A model generated the notes under the pieces. The model ran no database searches. It was not told the origin of the DNA and saw only the letters and a program-made list of their open reading frames with translations. Both the position numbers and the translations under genes were made by a program. 5,093 bases of DNA from the NCBI GenBank assembly GCA_014380605.1, contig JACMJO010000573.1, positions 1-5,093 on the forward strand. Direction: 5' to 3'. Within the stretch, counting starts at the first letter, position 1. Every line of letters begins with the position of its first letter. Positions 1 through 5,093 of the stretch are shown here, piece by piece. This stretch comes from Fimbriimonadaceae bacterium. GTDB lineage: Bacteria > Armatimonadota > Fimbriimonadia > Fimbriimonadales > Fimbriimonadaceae.

Positions 1-308
1 GCCGACCGGGACTTTGAAGTTCGGTATGTTTGCCTCGCTTCCAATCCTTGTCTGGAGCCCTTGATTTCATGGGCAACCTGAGAACGAGAACCCATGAGAA
101 ACTGAAGGAGCCGCTGATCGCACGCGCGAAGCTGAGTTTTCGCGGTTGGGGAGATCACAGGATCGCTCTCAGTAAACTTTGCCAATATTTGATCTCGTTC
201 GCTAATGAGTGAGTCAACCTCTTCCCATCGGTCCAGAACGACCGCCGCTTCGATGGCCAAGCCGAGCATTCTGTATCGCTCAACCGCCTGGTCGGCTTTA
301 GGCGGCAA
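1..308 (-). CDS. FliT-like flagellar chaperone (partial, runs off the left edge)
   Basis: An open frame reads leftward from 308 for 102 codons to the window edge without a stop, directly after and overlapping fliS. I chose the TTG at 308 because a GAGG lies 6 nt upstream (plus positions 315-318) and because this start includes an N-terminal YRMLGL stretch; an ATG at 269 is the alternative. The protein is helical. An N-terminal segment with Tyr12, Trp28-Glu-Glu and LISERDQIL (about residues 34-42) follows the pattern of FliT family chaperones (Y-x-x-L-L, then W-x-x-L, then L-x-x-E-R), and a later helix ends near Tyr95. FliT proteins bind the filament cap protein FliD and export components in the cytoplasm and usually sit next to fliS. 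The family call rests on pattern and position only; a generic FlgN/FliT-type helical protein is the alternative. The 3' end is not seen. Confidence 0.55.
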   Translation of the reverse strand, partial: MPPKADQAVERYRMLGLAIEAAVVLDRWEEVDSLISERDQILAKFTESDPVISPTAKTQLRACDQRLLQFLMGSRSQVAHEIKGSRQGLEARQTYRTSKSRS

Positions 309-705
309 GTGGAACCTCGTGAATCGGCTGGCGGGAGATTTGCTCAACCTCAACCCAACTCTGCCGAAGATCGCAAAGAATTTTGATGCAGCGATCGATC
401 GGTTCGGGCTTATCGCCGATGTTAGCTTCCACGAGCTCGTTCAAGACGTAAGTGTAAAGGGCAAGTAGATTGGTGGCGATTTCTCCACCTTGCTCCATGT
501 CCAAGCAAGACATGAGCTCCATTACGATTTTTTGCGCCTTCTGCAGGTTCTTGTTTTGAATCTCCAAGTCCTGATGCTCGATCCCATACTTGCCGGCCTC
601 CATAAATCGGAGAGCGCCATCGTAAAGCAAGATCACGAGTTGAAGAGGGGACGCGCCATTCACTGCGCTTTTCTGATATTCCTGAACGAATCTACCGTTT
701 GCCAA
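298..705 (-). CDS. fliS: FliS, flagellin export chaperone
   Basis: The 135-residue product matches FliS in length and sequence. The N-terminal region has Tyr10-Gln11, then a Ser-Pro-Leu (19-21) leading into the hallmark LLYDGALRF segment (26-34). The following helices (about 50-70, 74-95 and 101-122) form the usual four-helix bundle. FliS binds the disordered C-terminal end of flagellin in the cytoplasm, keeps it from polymerising and hands it to the flagellar export apparatus. The start is a TTG at 705 with GAGGAAA upstream (GAGG 8 nt from the TTG); there is no better ATG. The preceding membrane-protein gene ends 60 nt upstream on the same strand, and the FliT-like gene overlaps its last 11 nt, so co-transcription and translational coupling are likely. 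No key segment is missing. The family call is secure. Confidence 0.93.
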   Translation of the reverse strand: MANGRFVQEYQKSAVNGASPLQLVILLYDGALRFMEAGKYGIEHQDLEIQNKNLQKAQKIVMELMSCLDMEQGGEIATNLLALYTYVLNELVEANIGDKPEPIDRCIKILCDLRQSWVEVEQISRQPIHEVPLAA

Positions 706-710
706 GTGGG

Positions 711-717
711 TTTCCTC
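711..717 (-). promoter_or_regulatory. Ribosome-binding site that fixes the TTG start of fliS
   Basis: On the minus strand this reads GAGGAAA, with GAGG 8 nt before the TTG at 705. No ATG or GTG lies at a suitable distance, so this site supports the non-ATG start. Confidence 0.7.
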
Positions 718-765
718 AAATGCTAGAAGCTACTCAAGAATTGTCGGAACAGGATTCCCGGTAGC

Positions 766-1248
766 TCACCGTTTCTTTTGTCTTTCCTCATGGAGGCTAG
801 AAGCGTAGGCCATCCAAGTCGCGGTCAGGATGGCGAGCAGCATCAACATGAGCGGCGCAAACCACTCGATCCACTGCGGATACATGGGCGGGGGAATGCG
901 TTGCGCCTGCACCTCTAAGAATATTTGTTGGAACCTTAGATAAAGGAATATGGCCACCGCCATCATGCCGCCAATGAACCCGGCGGCTCCGGCGATGCCG
1001 TATTTCCAGGCTTGGTAGGCGCCGCAAAGGAGTGCGGGCAAGAGCCCAGATGCGCAGGCTTTCAAAAGTGTCGGGATGTTATGAATATCGAGCCAGAGAA
1101 AAAAGGGCCAAACGGAAAGGAAGTAGGTTCCAAAGGATGCGACGACGAACCCAGTGCAGCCAAATACCATTTGGGTGTCCATATCCCGTTCCGGCGGTCG
1201 GGGAGACTCCAATTTTTCATCGGTTGACAAAGGTTCCATGACGTTCAT
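766..1248 (-). CDS. Four-helix inner-membrane protein of unknown function, flagellar operon context
   Basis: I do not recognise a family for this 160-residue protein. It has an acidic, proline-rich cytoplasmic-looking N-terminus (1-26), then hydrophobic segments at about 28-52, 60-82, 83-105 and 127-149, and a basic tail ending in Lys-Lys-Arg. The positive-inside rule puts both ends in the cytoplasm. A short loop with three consecutive prolines (119-121) and a Trp (126, 129) lies before the last helix. The fourth segment and the first are rich in aromatic residues and methionine. The ATG at 1248 is taken as the start; the Shine-Dalgarno sequence is weak, and an ATG at 1239 would shorten the protein by three residues. 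It ends 60 nt before fliS on the same strand, so it is probably the upstream gene of the same operon. A link to motility is inferred from position alone. Confidence 0.75.
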   Translation of the reverse strand: MNVMEPLSTDEKLESPRPPERDMDTQMVFGCTGFVVASFGTYFLSVWPFFLWLDIHNIPTLLKACASGLLPALLCGAYQAWKYGIAGAAGFIGGMMAVAIFLYLRFQQIFLEVQAQRIPPPMYPQWIEWFAPLMLMLLAILTATWMAYASSLHEERQKKR

Positions 1249-1329
1249 CCGACAGGTTCTAAACCGGTTTTTGAGGTTGCAATATCCAAGTTAGCTTAAA
1301 ACTTCATAACAACTATTAGGTTTTTGATG

Positions 1330-1355
1330 TAAAACCCTCTAGTTCGCAGGGATAA
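1330..1355 (+). promoter_or_regulatory. Candidate flagellar-sigma (sigma-28 type) promoter
   Basis: TAAA at 1330-1333 is followed after 14 nt by AGGGATAA (1348-1355). The sigma-28 consensus is TAAA, a 14-16 nt spacer and GCCGATAA; here the -35 and the GATAA core match but the GCC part does not. It faces the lipoprotein gene, 79 nt from the start codon. Short motifs like this arise by chance, so this is only a suggestion, strengthened a little by the adjacent flagellar genes. Confidence 0.25.
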
Positions 1356-1423
1356 ATACCAGTATCATTGTTGTGGTTCGTCGCGTGCATGGATGTGTCT
1401 GCGAGCTCGGCGGGCTAGCTAGT

Positions 1424-1428
1424 GGAGG
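1424..1428 (+). promoter_or_regulatory. Ribosome-binding site of the lipoprotein gene
   Basis: GGAGG lies 6 nt before the ATG at 1435. It fixes the start that places a basic residue pair and hydrophobic segment directly before the lipobox. Confidence 0.8.
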
Positions 1429-1434
1429 AAACTT

Positions 1435-3297
1435 ATGCGCAAATTAGGCTTGCTATCAGCCTCTATCGCGGTGACTGCGATTCTTGCAGGCTGCGGTGGC
1501 GGTGGCGGTGGCGGTTCCAGCCAGGTAACCAGAACGGTTGCTGGCTTTGTTTATGTTTTAGGAGGCACTGGAAGCGGCGGATCGGCAGCGGTCGTCATTC
1601 CTACGGCGGTTGCCCCAGCCGGGTACTTCGCGCCCACTTCGGGCACCGTAACCCTTAGCGTTCCTGACGGAACGATTTCTCGGGCGCCGGATTCTGAGCC
1701 ATTCAACATGGTGCTCAGCAACGCTGTCATCTGTTCGGTGAAAGCTGACGAAAACACGCTAATCAGCGTTAGCGGGTCGGGTCTGAACTACCAAGGAGAC
1801 CCAAGAACTCTCGCGGCATTTACGGCCAACATCGGCGTAAAGGCGAACACGAATACGGTTTTATCATTGAACAACGGTTCGACGGTTTACACTCCTGGCC
1901 CTGAAGCATCCTTGTTCTATACGATCGATGGCAATCCGCCAACTCAGCCCTTACAGCAATTCATTGCTGGTGGTGGCGCCCAATCGCTCACGGTCGTCGG
2001 GCTTGATGCGAGCGGCGTCGTCGTTCCAACTGCGACTTTCACGGTTTCGAGCGATGGACCTGAGGTTGTTGTAAGCGGAACGAATCCTGGAGCTGGTCCA
2101 TTCGGCCTTACTCCTGCAACATCTGCCGTTCCAGAGGACGTTGTCGACATAACCATCGACTCTGTCGATTCAAACCTTCAAGCTGTCATCAATGGCAACT
2201 TCGATCATGGAACGCCGACGACGGTGAATGTCACCGCGGCTCAATCCACTGTGCTGTGGGGCACAACTGCACCCGTTGTTGCGAACACGAACACAACTGT
2301 AACAGCTACTGTCTTGAATCAGGTCGGATCGCCCATGCCTGGCGAAACGGTTACGTTCTCGACGAACAAGATTCCCGCCTCAGGCAACGCCTGGAGCGGT
2401 GCTGAAGCAGCGCTTGGTGGCAATGCATTCGCCACTCAGAGCGGCCCAACTATTGCAGGCGGAACTTTCGCTACGACATTTGATCCTCCAACAGCGTTGA
2501 ACCCAACGCTTAATGCAGGGCAGCTCGCAGTTAAGGGCGCCAACGTGATTACGGCAACGGCTGGTTCGGCATCGGGAACCGTGAACGTCACAATCCTGCG
2601 CCCAATCGGATCCCTCACCATCGCGGGCAACCTCGCGGTCGACACGGGAACCCCTGCATCTGCTTACTCCATCACTGGAGCCCTGGATGTGGACGGCGAC
2701 ACGGCGACGCTTCCGGTAGGCAGCGTTACCTGGACCTTGACCAATACCCCGTCTGCGGGCAACATCGGTAATGTTGGCGACGAATCGCCAGCGTCGGTAT
2801 CTGCAGCGTCGGGCAGCAGCACGTCCGCGACCATTAACGTGGCTCCGGGCAACACGGCGGGTCAGTACACGTTGCAAGCAACGATTGGCACGGTCAACTC
2901 AAACACACTCACTACACAAGTCTATGGCGTTCCGGCGAAGCTCTTCTTCAGCCCGAACACGACCGTTTCGGCAATCTCCGGAGCGAGCGGTGAGTACCTG
3001 ACGGGTGGAACTGGAAACACGATCAACGTGACCTTCAGCTTCCTTGATAGCTTCGGCCACACGGTCGGCGGCGGCGTTCCAGGCGGTTCAGTTGGATTCA
3101 ACTACACCGGCAACATCGACTCGTCCACGGGCGGATCGCTCAATCCTGGATCGGGCGCAAACAACAGCGCGTTCACGATCATTACCGGCCCTGGAGATGG
3201 CCTCTTTACCATCACCACCCAAGGAACCTGGAATGGCACGAACGGCGGGGTTGGTTCGTTCAACCTCCAAAAGAGTGTTGGCCACAACGCTCCCTAG
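1435..3297 (+). CDS. Secreted lipoprotein with tandem Ig-like beta-sandwich modules
   Basis: The 620-residue protein starts with a lipoprotein signal peptide: Arg2-Lys3, a hydrophobic stretch 4-16 and the lipobox Leu17-Ala-Gly-Cys20. Seven glycines (21-27) follow as a flexible linker. The rest is rich in Thr, Ser, Gly, Val and Asn, with almost no Lys and only one other Cys (100), as in exported all-beta proteins. Visible modules are: an N-terminal beta region (about 33-145); a segment with FYTIDGNPPT (161-170) resembling the chitobiase C-terminal/FN3-like fold; a region at about 275-387 with NTTVTATVLNQVGSPMPGE, close to the bacterial Ig-like group 1 (invasin-type) pattern; and two further Ig-like units at about 388-498 and 499-613. 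There is no catalytic motif and no C-terminal anchor. A surface or outer-membrane adhesin or structural role is plausible but not shown. It is transcribed alone, away from the flagellar operon, and ends 21 nt before a strong terminator. Confidence 0.88.
   Translation: MRKLGLLSASIAVTAILAGCGGGGGGGSSQVTRTVAGFVYVLGGTGSGGSAAVVIPTAVAPAGYFAPTSGTVTLSVPDGTISRAPDSEPFNMVLSNAVICSVKADENTLISVSGSGLNYQGDPRTLAAFTANIGVKANTNTVLSLNNGSTVYTPGPEASLFYTIDGNPPTQPLQQFIAGGGAQSLTVVGLDASGVVVPTATFTVSSDGPEVVVSGTNPGAGPFGLTPATSAVPEDVVDITIDSVDSNLQAVINGNFDHGTPTTVNVTAAQSTVLWGTTAPVVANTNTTVTATVLNQVGSPMPGETVTFSTNKIPASGNAWSGAEAALGGNAFATQSGPTIAGGTFATTFDPPTALNPTLNAGQLAVKGANVITATAGSASGTVNVTILRPIGSLTIAGNLAVDTGTPASAYSITGALDVDGDTATLPVGSVTWTLTNTPSAGNIGNVGDESPASVSAASGSSTSATINVAPGNTAGQYTLQATIGTVNSNTLTTQVYGVPAKLFFSPNTTVSAISGASGEYLTGGTGNTINVTFSFLDSFGHTVGGGVPGGSVGFNYTGNIDSSTGGSLNPGSGANNSAFTIITGPGDGLFTITTQGTWNGTNGGVGSFNLQKSVGHNAP
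1495..1515 (+). repeat. GGTGGC tandem hexamer encoding the poly-glycine linker
   Basis: Alternating GGT and GGC codons give three and a half copies of a 6-bp unit, encoding seven glycines right after the lipid-modified cysteine. Such runs can change length by replication slippage in steps of two residues without breaking the frame, which would alter the tether length only. Confidence 0.75.
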
Positions 3298-3318
3298 TCT
3301 CTGATTAGGCTCACCTTA

Positions 3319-3352
3319 GCCCCTGCTTCCATTTGGAAGCAGGGGCTTTTTT
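3319..3352 (+). terminator. Rho-independent terminator of the lipoprotein gene
   Basis: A perfect 12-bp stem (GCCCCTGCTTCC, loop ATTT, GGAAGCAGGGGC) is followed directly by six T. It begins 21 nt after the lipoprotein stop codon. The opposite strand lacks a T tract, so it acts only rightward. It should insulate the ribosomal genes downstream from lipoprotein transcription. Confidence 0.95.
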
Positions 3353-3355
3353 GCA

Positions 3356-3482
3356 GATGATTGGGGTGATTCCTTGGCAAGGGTGAAAGGGTGAAAGAGA
3401 TCATTCCAGAGGGTGCACTCGATGTGAATATTGCTCCTCGGCCCTCACCTCAATCACCCCTTCATAGAATCACCCCATCATC
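3356..3482. repeat. Imperfect 127-bp inverted-repeat element with GGGTGA units
   Basis: The outer arms are GATGATTGGGGTGATTC (3356-3372) and GAATCACCCCATCATC (3467-3482), complementary except for one extra base. Pairing continues inward imperfectly through AGGGTGA/TCACCCCTT-like segments to about 3395 and 3443. The hexamer GGGTGA occurs three times on the plus strand (3364, 3381, 3389) and twice on the minus strand (TCACCC at 3454 and 3470). It has no coding potential I can support. It could be a MITE- or REP-like dispersed element, or a local repeat; no target-site duplication is evident. Confidence 0.6.
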
Positions 3483-3631
3483 CCAGCCCTGGTCCTAAGC
3501 TCTTTGAACCTGAGTTCAGGTATCATCTGCGATTGGTCGAAAGGCCAAATCAAAAAATCAAGCCACAGACAAGGCACGCCGACCCTTTGCCAAGGCGACG
3601 CTGAACCTGTCTGACAACGGCGGGAGCATGA
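3483..3631 (+). promoter_or_regulatory. Leader and presumed promoter region of the S14-S8-L6-L18 operon
   Basis: No gene is visible in these 149 bases, and the terminator upstream implies that a promoter lies here or within the repeat element. A TATCAT at 3521-3526 resembles a -10 box but has no good -35 partner. Two nested palindromes overlap just before it: TGAAC-CTGA-GTTCA (3507-3520 region) and CCTGA-GT-TCAGG. A possible RNA hairpin follows at 3531-3551. GGGAG at 3622-3626 is the ribosome-binding site of S14. The region may carry operator or autoregulatory signals, but none is recognised. Confidence 0.4.
3531..3551 (+). other. Candidate RNA hairpin with GAAA tetraloop
   Basis: TTGGTC (3533-3538), loop GAAA, GGCCAA (3543-3548) form six pairs including one G-U. 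The stem extends by two more pairs (GA/TC) past one bulged A at 3549. GNRA loops are unusually stable in RNA. It is followed by an A-rich, not T-rich, stretch, so it is not a rightward terminator. Confidence 0.4.
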
Positions 3632-3817
3632 ATGGCAAAACTTTGTCTTATTATTAAGCAGAAGGCCAAGCCGAAATTTTCGGCTAGAGCCTACAACAGG
3701 TGCAGTATCTGCGGACGAGCCCGTGGGTATGTTCGATTCTTCGGAGTCTGTCGCATCTGCCTTCGCGAAAAAGCGCACGTCGGCCAATTGCCGGGCGTGA
3801 AGAAAGCGAGCTGGTAA
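3632..3817 (+). CDS. rpsZ: 30S ribosomal protein S14, zinc-binding type (S14Z)
   Basis: The 61-residue protein is the short, zinc-binding form of S14, which is part of the head of the small ribosomal subunit. The four zinc ligands are Cys24, Cys27, Cys40 and Cys43, in the usual RCxxCGR and CRxCxRE contexts. The C-terminus, with LPGVKKASW, is the family ending. The zinc-free long form is about 100 residues, so this is not a truncation. GGGAG (3622-3626) lies 5 nt before the ATG. An out-of-frame ATG four bases earlier (3628) leads to a stop after nine codons and is disregarded. S8 follows after 18 nt. It is the first gene of this ribosomal cluster as seen here, whereas it normally follows L5. 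The gene is also named rpsN in many genomes. Confidence 0.96.
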   Translation: MAKLCLIIKQKAKPKFSARAYNRCSICGRARGYVRFFGVCRICLREKAHVGQLPGVKKASW

Positions 3818-3823
3818 GGAACC

Positions 3824-3830
3824 AGGAGGT
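3824..3830 (+). promoter_or_regulatory. Strong Shine-Dalgarno sequence of S8
   Basis: AGGAGGT lies 5 nt before the ATG at 3836, a near-complete match to the anti-Shine-Dalgarno end of 16S rRNA. It sits in the short S14-S8 gap. Confidence 0.85.
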
Positions 3831-3835
3831 CACCT

Positions 3836-4231
3836 ATGCATAGCGATCCCATCGCGGACCTTCTCACACGCATTCGAAATGGCGCGCAAGCGCGATTGAC
3901 GAGCGTTGATATTCCGCACAGCAAAATCAAAATTGAAATCGTCAAGATTCTCGAGGCCGAAGGTTATTTGACGGGCCACGAGGTCACCACCGAGAGCAAG
4001 TTCCCAACCATCAAAGTGCATCTGCGCTACGATGCTAAGCGAAAGCCTCTCATCACCCACCTTGGCAGAGTGAGCAAGCCGGGCCTTCGAGTCTACAAAC
4101 CCTGCGATGATCTAAAACCGATCCGCAACGGACTTGCAACCCGAATTCTCACCACGTCTCAGGGACTCATGACTGACCGAGAGGCGCGAAAGCGCAAGAT
4201 CGGCGGCGAGATCCTTTGCGAGGTGTACTAA
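3836..4231 (+). CDS. rpsH: 30S ribosomal protein S8
   Basis: At 131 residues this is normal length for S8. It opens with the diagnostic DPIADLLTRIRNG (4-16), followed by IPHSKIKIEIVKILEAEGY (26-44). It closes with the C-terminal RNA-binding signature ILTTSQGLMTDREARKRKIGGE (about 104-125) and ends LCEVY. S8 binds helix 21 of 16S rRNA early in small-subunit assembly. In Escherichia coli it also represses the spc operon by binding the mRNA near the L5 start; L5 is missing here, so any autoregulation would need another target. L6 starts 2 nt after its stop, so the two are probably translationally coupled. Confidence 0.97.
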   Translation: MHSDPIADLLTRIRNGAQARLTSVDIPHSKIKIEIVKILEAEGYLTGHEVTTESKFPTIKVHLRYDAKRKPLITHLGRVSKPGLRVYKPCDDLKPIRNGLATRILTTSQGLMTDREARKRKIGGEILCEVY

Positions 4232-4233
4232 CC

Positions 4234-4800
4234 ATGTCGAGAATCGGTACCAAACCTATTCCCGTTCCAAGCGGCGTCACAATTACCGTCGACGAAGCCA
4301 CCAACGTTGTCACAGTCAAGGGCCCGAAAGGCGAGCTTCACCAGTCGATTAGCCGACTGTTGACGGTCAGCCAGGACGATGGGAAGTTGGAGCTTTCAAG
4401 GCCCAACAACCTCCGTGAGGCTCGAAGCCAACATGGCTTGGCCCGCACATTGATCAGCAACATGGTCGACGGCGTAACTAAGGGGCACTTAAAGACCCTC
4501 GAGATTCAGGGCGTCGGCTATCGTGCCACCATGGAAGGTAAGAACCTTCTGCTCAATATGGGATATTCCCACCCGGTCCGCGTCCAGGCGGATAAAGGCG
4601 TGACTTTTGAGATCGTCGCGGACGAGAAAGCTCGAACTCAGAAGATCAACGTATCCGGCATCGACAAACAGGCGGTCGGACAGATCGCCGCCGACATTCG
4701 CAAGGTGCGAAAGCCAGAGCCCTATAAGGGCAAGGGTATTCGATACAAGGGCGAAGTCGTCAAGCTAAAGGCCGGTAAGCGAGCGGCCGCGAAGAAGTAA
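4234..4800 (+). CDS. rplF: 50S ribosomal protein L6
   Basis: The 188-residue product begins MSRIGTKPIPVPSGV, the standard L6 start, and has the family's two repeated alpha/beta domains (about 1-82 and 83-172). The C-terminal signature, with KPEPYKGKGIRYKGE (160-174), contacts 23S rRNA; L6 sits near the factor-binding site of the large subunit. A basic tail, KAGKRAAAKK, follows. The start is the ATG at 4234, with GAGGTG 8 nt upstream inside the end of S8. An in-frame TTG at 4216 would add six residues overlapping S8 and is not supported by the family start. The gene is spaced 2 nt from S8 and 13 nt from L18, as expected in the spc operon. Confidence 0.97.
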   Translation: MSRIGTKPIPVPSGVTITVDEATNVVTVKGPKGELHQSISRLLTVSQDDGKLELSRPNNLREARSQHGLARTLISNMVDGVTKGHLKTLEIQGVGYRATMEGKNLLLNMGYSHPVRVQADKGVTFEIVADEKARTQKINVSGIDKQAVGQIAADIRKVRKPEPYKGKGIRYKGEVVKLKAGKRAAAKK

Positions 4801-4813
4801 GGAGTTTTAACCA

Positions 4814-5093
4814 ATGGCAACCAAAACGACTGCTGAATTGCGGAAGGCGCGCCACGCCAGAATCCGCAAGCGAGTTGAAGGAGCACAGGACCGACCAAGG
4901 TTGGCCGTGTTCCGTAGCTTGCAGCATATCTATGCACAGATTATCGACGATTCGACCGGAACCACCCTCGCCGCCGCAAGCAGCCAGGAAAAGGACCTCA
5001 CGGTCACTGGCAACGCGGAAGGCGCCAAGAAAATTGGTCAAACCCTCGCTGAGCGAGCTAAGGCAAAAGGAATCAGCGCGGTCGTATTCGACC
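4814..5093 (+). CDS. rplR: 50S ribosomal protein L18 (partial, runs off the right edge)
   Basis: The frame is open for 93 codons to the window edge; a full L18 is about 120 residues, so roughly the last quarter is missing. The N-terminal basic arm (RKARHARIRKRVEG, 10-23) and RPRLAVFRSLQHIYAQIIDD (27-46) are diagnostic. AKKIGQTLAERAKAKGI (71-87) is the usual helix before the conserved VVFDR, here cut after Asp93. L18 binds 5S rRNA and ties it to the large subunit together with L5, whose gene is not at its usual place in this window. AAGGAG, overlapping the L6 stop codon, lies 9 nt before the ATG. Confidence 0.96.
   Translation, partial: MATKTTAELRKARHARIRKRVEGAQDRPRLAVFRSLQHIYAQIIDDSTGTTLAAASSQEKDLTVTGNAEGAKKIGQTLAERAKAKGISAVVFD

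Larger units (their letters stand above)
1249..1434. promoter_or_regulatory. Divergent intergenic region between the flagellar operon and the lipoprotein gene
   Basis: This 186-bp stretch separates two divergently read genes, so promoters for both should lie here. It is AT-richer in its middle (about 1285-1360). It contains a perfect 10-bp palindrome AAACCGGTTT at 1261-1270, close to the start of the membrane-protein gene, and a GGTTTT/AAAACC inverted repeat at 1319-1336. I find no strong match to a housekeeping -35/-10 pair on either strand. Confidence 0.6.

Noticed and set aside
205..468. Open frame of 87 codons on the plus strand
   Set aside because: It lies antisense across fliS and the FliT-like gene, whose protein sequence is clearly conserved; no family resemblance or ribosome-binding site.
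728..766. AGCTAC/GTAGCT inverted repeat before fliS as a terminator or attenuator
   Set aside because: Only six pairs across a 27-base spacer and no T tract; too weak to call.
1371..1430. Riboswitch (for example cyclic-di-GMP type) upstream of the lipoprotein gene
   Set aside because: No recognisable conserved core or paired architecture of a known class was found in the leader.
2380..2877. Open frame of 165 codons on the minus strand inside the lipoprotein gene
   Set aside because: The product is Arg- and Cys-rich with low-complexity composition typical of an antisense shadow; the plus-strand frame has a signal peptide, lipobox, ribosome-binding site and terminator.
3356..3482. CRISPR array
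   Set aside because: The GGGTGA units are 6-9 bases, irregularly spaced and in both orientations, with no uniform repeats or spacers.
3353..3631. Remnant of rplE (L5) or a tRNA gene before S14
   Set aside because: I read the region on both strands for L5 motifs and for a cloverleaf with a TTC loop and found neither; only repeats and short hairpins are present.
3470..3787. Open frame of 105 codons on the minus strand
   Set aside because: It is antisense to the S14 gene and its leader, and the translation resembles no known protein; S14 is certain.
4216..4233. TTG at 4216 as the L6 start
   Set aside because: It would add MRGVLT before the conserved MSRIGTKP start and overlap S8; the ATG at 4234 has GAGGTG at a good distance.

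Overview
The window comes from a motile bacterium. It carries flagellar export chaperones, a secreted lipoprotein with a lipobox, and part of a bacterial ribosomal-protein operon. The zinc-binding (four-cysteine) S14, the mid-range base composition and the poly-glycine linker straight after the lipobox cysteine would fit Armatimonadota (for example Fimbriimonadia) or another deep-branching diderm lineage. That placement is a low-confidence inference; nothing seen here fixes the taxon.

Layout. Positions 1-1248 are on the minus strand and read as a small flagellar operon transcribed right to left: a four-helix membrane protein of unknown function (1248-766), fliS (705-298) and a fliT-like gene (308 to beyond the left edge). 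The last two genes both appear to start at TTG behind a GAGG ribosome-binding site and overlap by 11 nt. Positions 1249-1434 are a divergent intergenic region. Reading right from it is a 620-residue lipoprotein (1435-3297) with a lipobox, a seven-glycine linker and a string of beta-rich Ig-like modules. A textbook intrinsic terminator closes it (3319-3352).

Positions 3353-3631 hold no gene I can support. They contain a ~127-bp imperfect inverted-repeat element (3356-3482) built from GGGTGA units, then a leader with small RNA-hairpin candidates. From 3632 to the right edge is the distal part of the spc operon: S14 (rpsN/rpsZ type), S8 (rpsH), L6 (rplF) and the start of L18 (rplR), tightly spaced, each with a plausible Shine-Dalgarno sequence.

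The main structural point is that the conserved ribosomal order L14-L24-L5-S14-S8-L6-L18 is interrupted just upstream of S14. L5 is absent from that position, and a terminator, a repeat element and an unrelated lipoprotein gene occupy the upstream side. The distal spc genes therefore probably have their own promoter and perhaps their own leader-based control. I found no clear evidence of a wholly new defence or mobile system; the most interesting items are the operon break with its leader, the repeat element, and the flagellar-adjacent membrane protein and lipoprotein.
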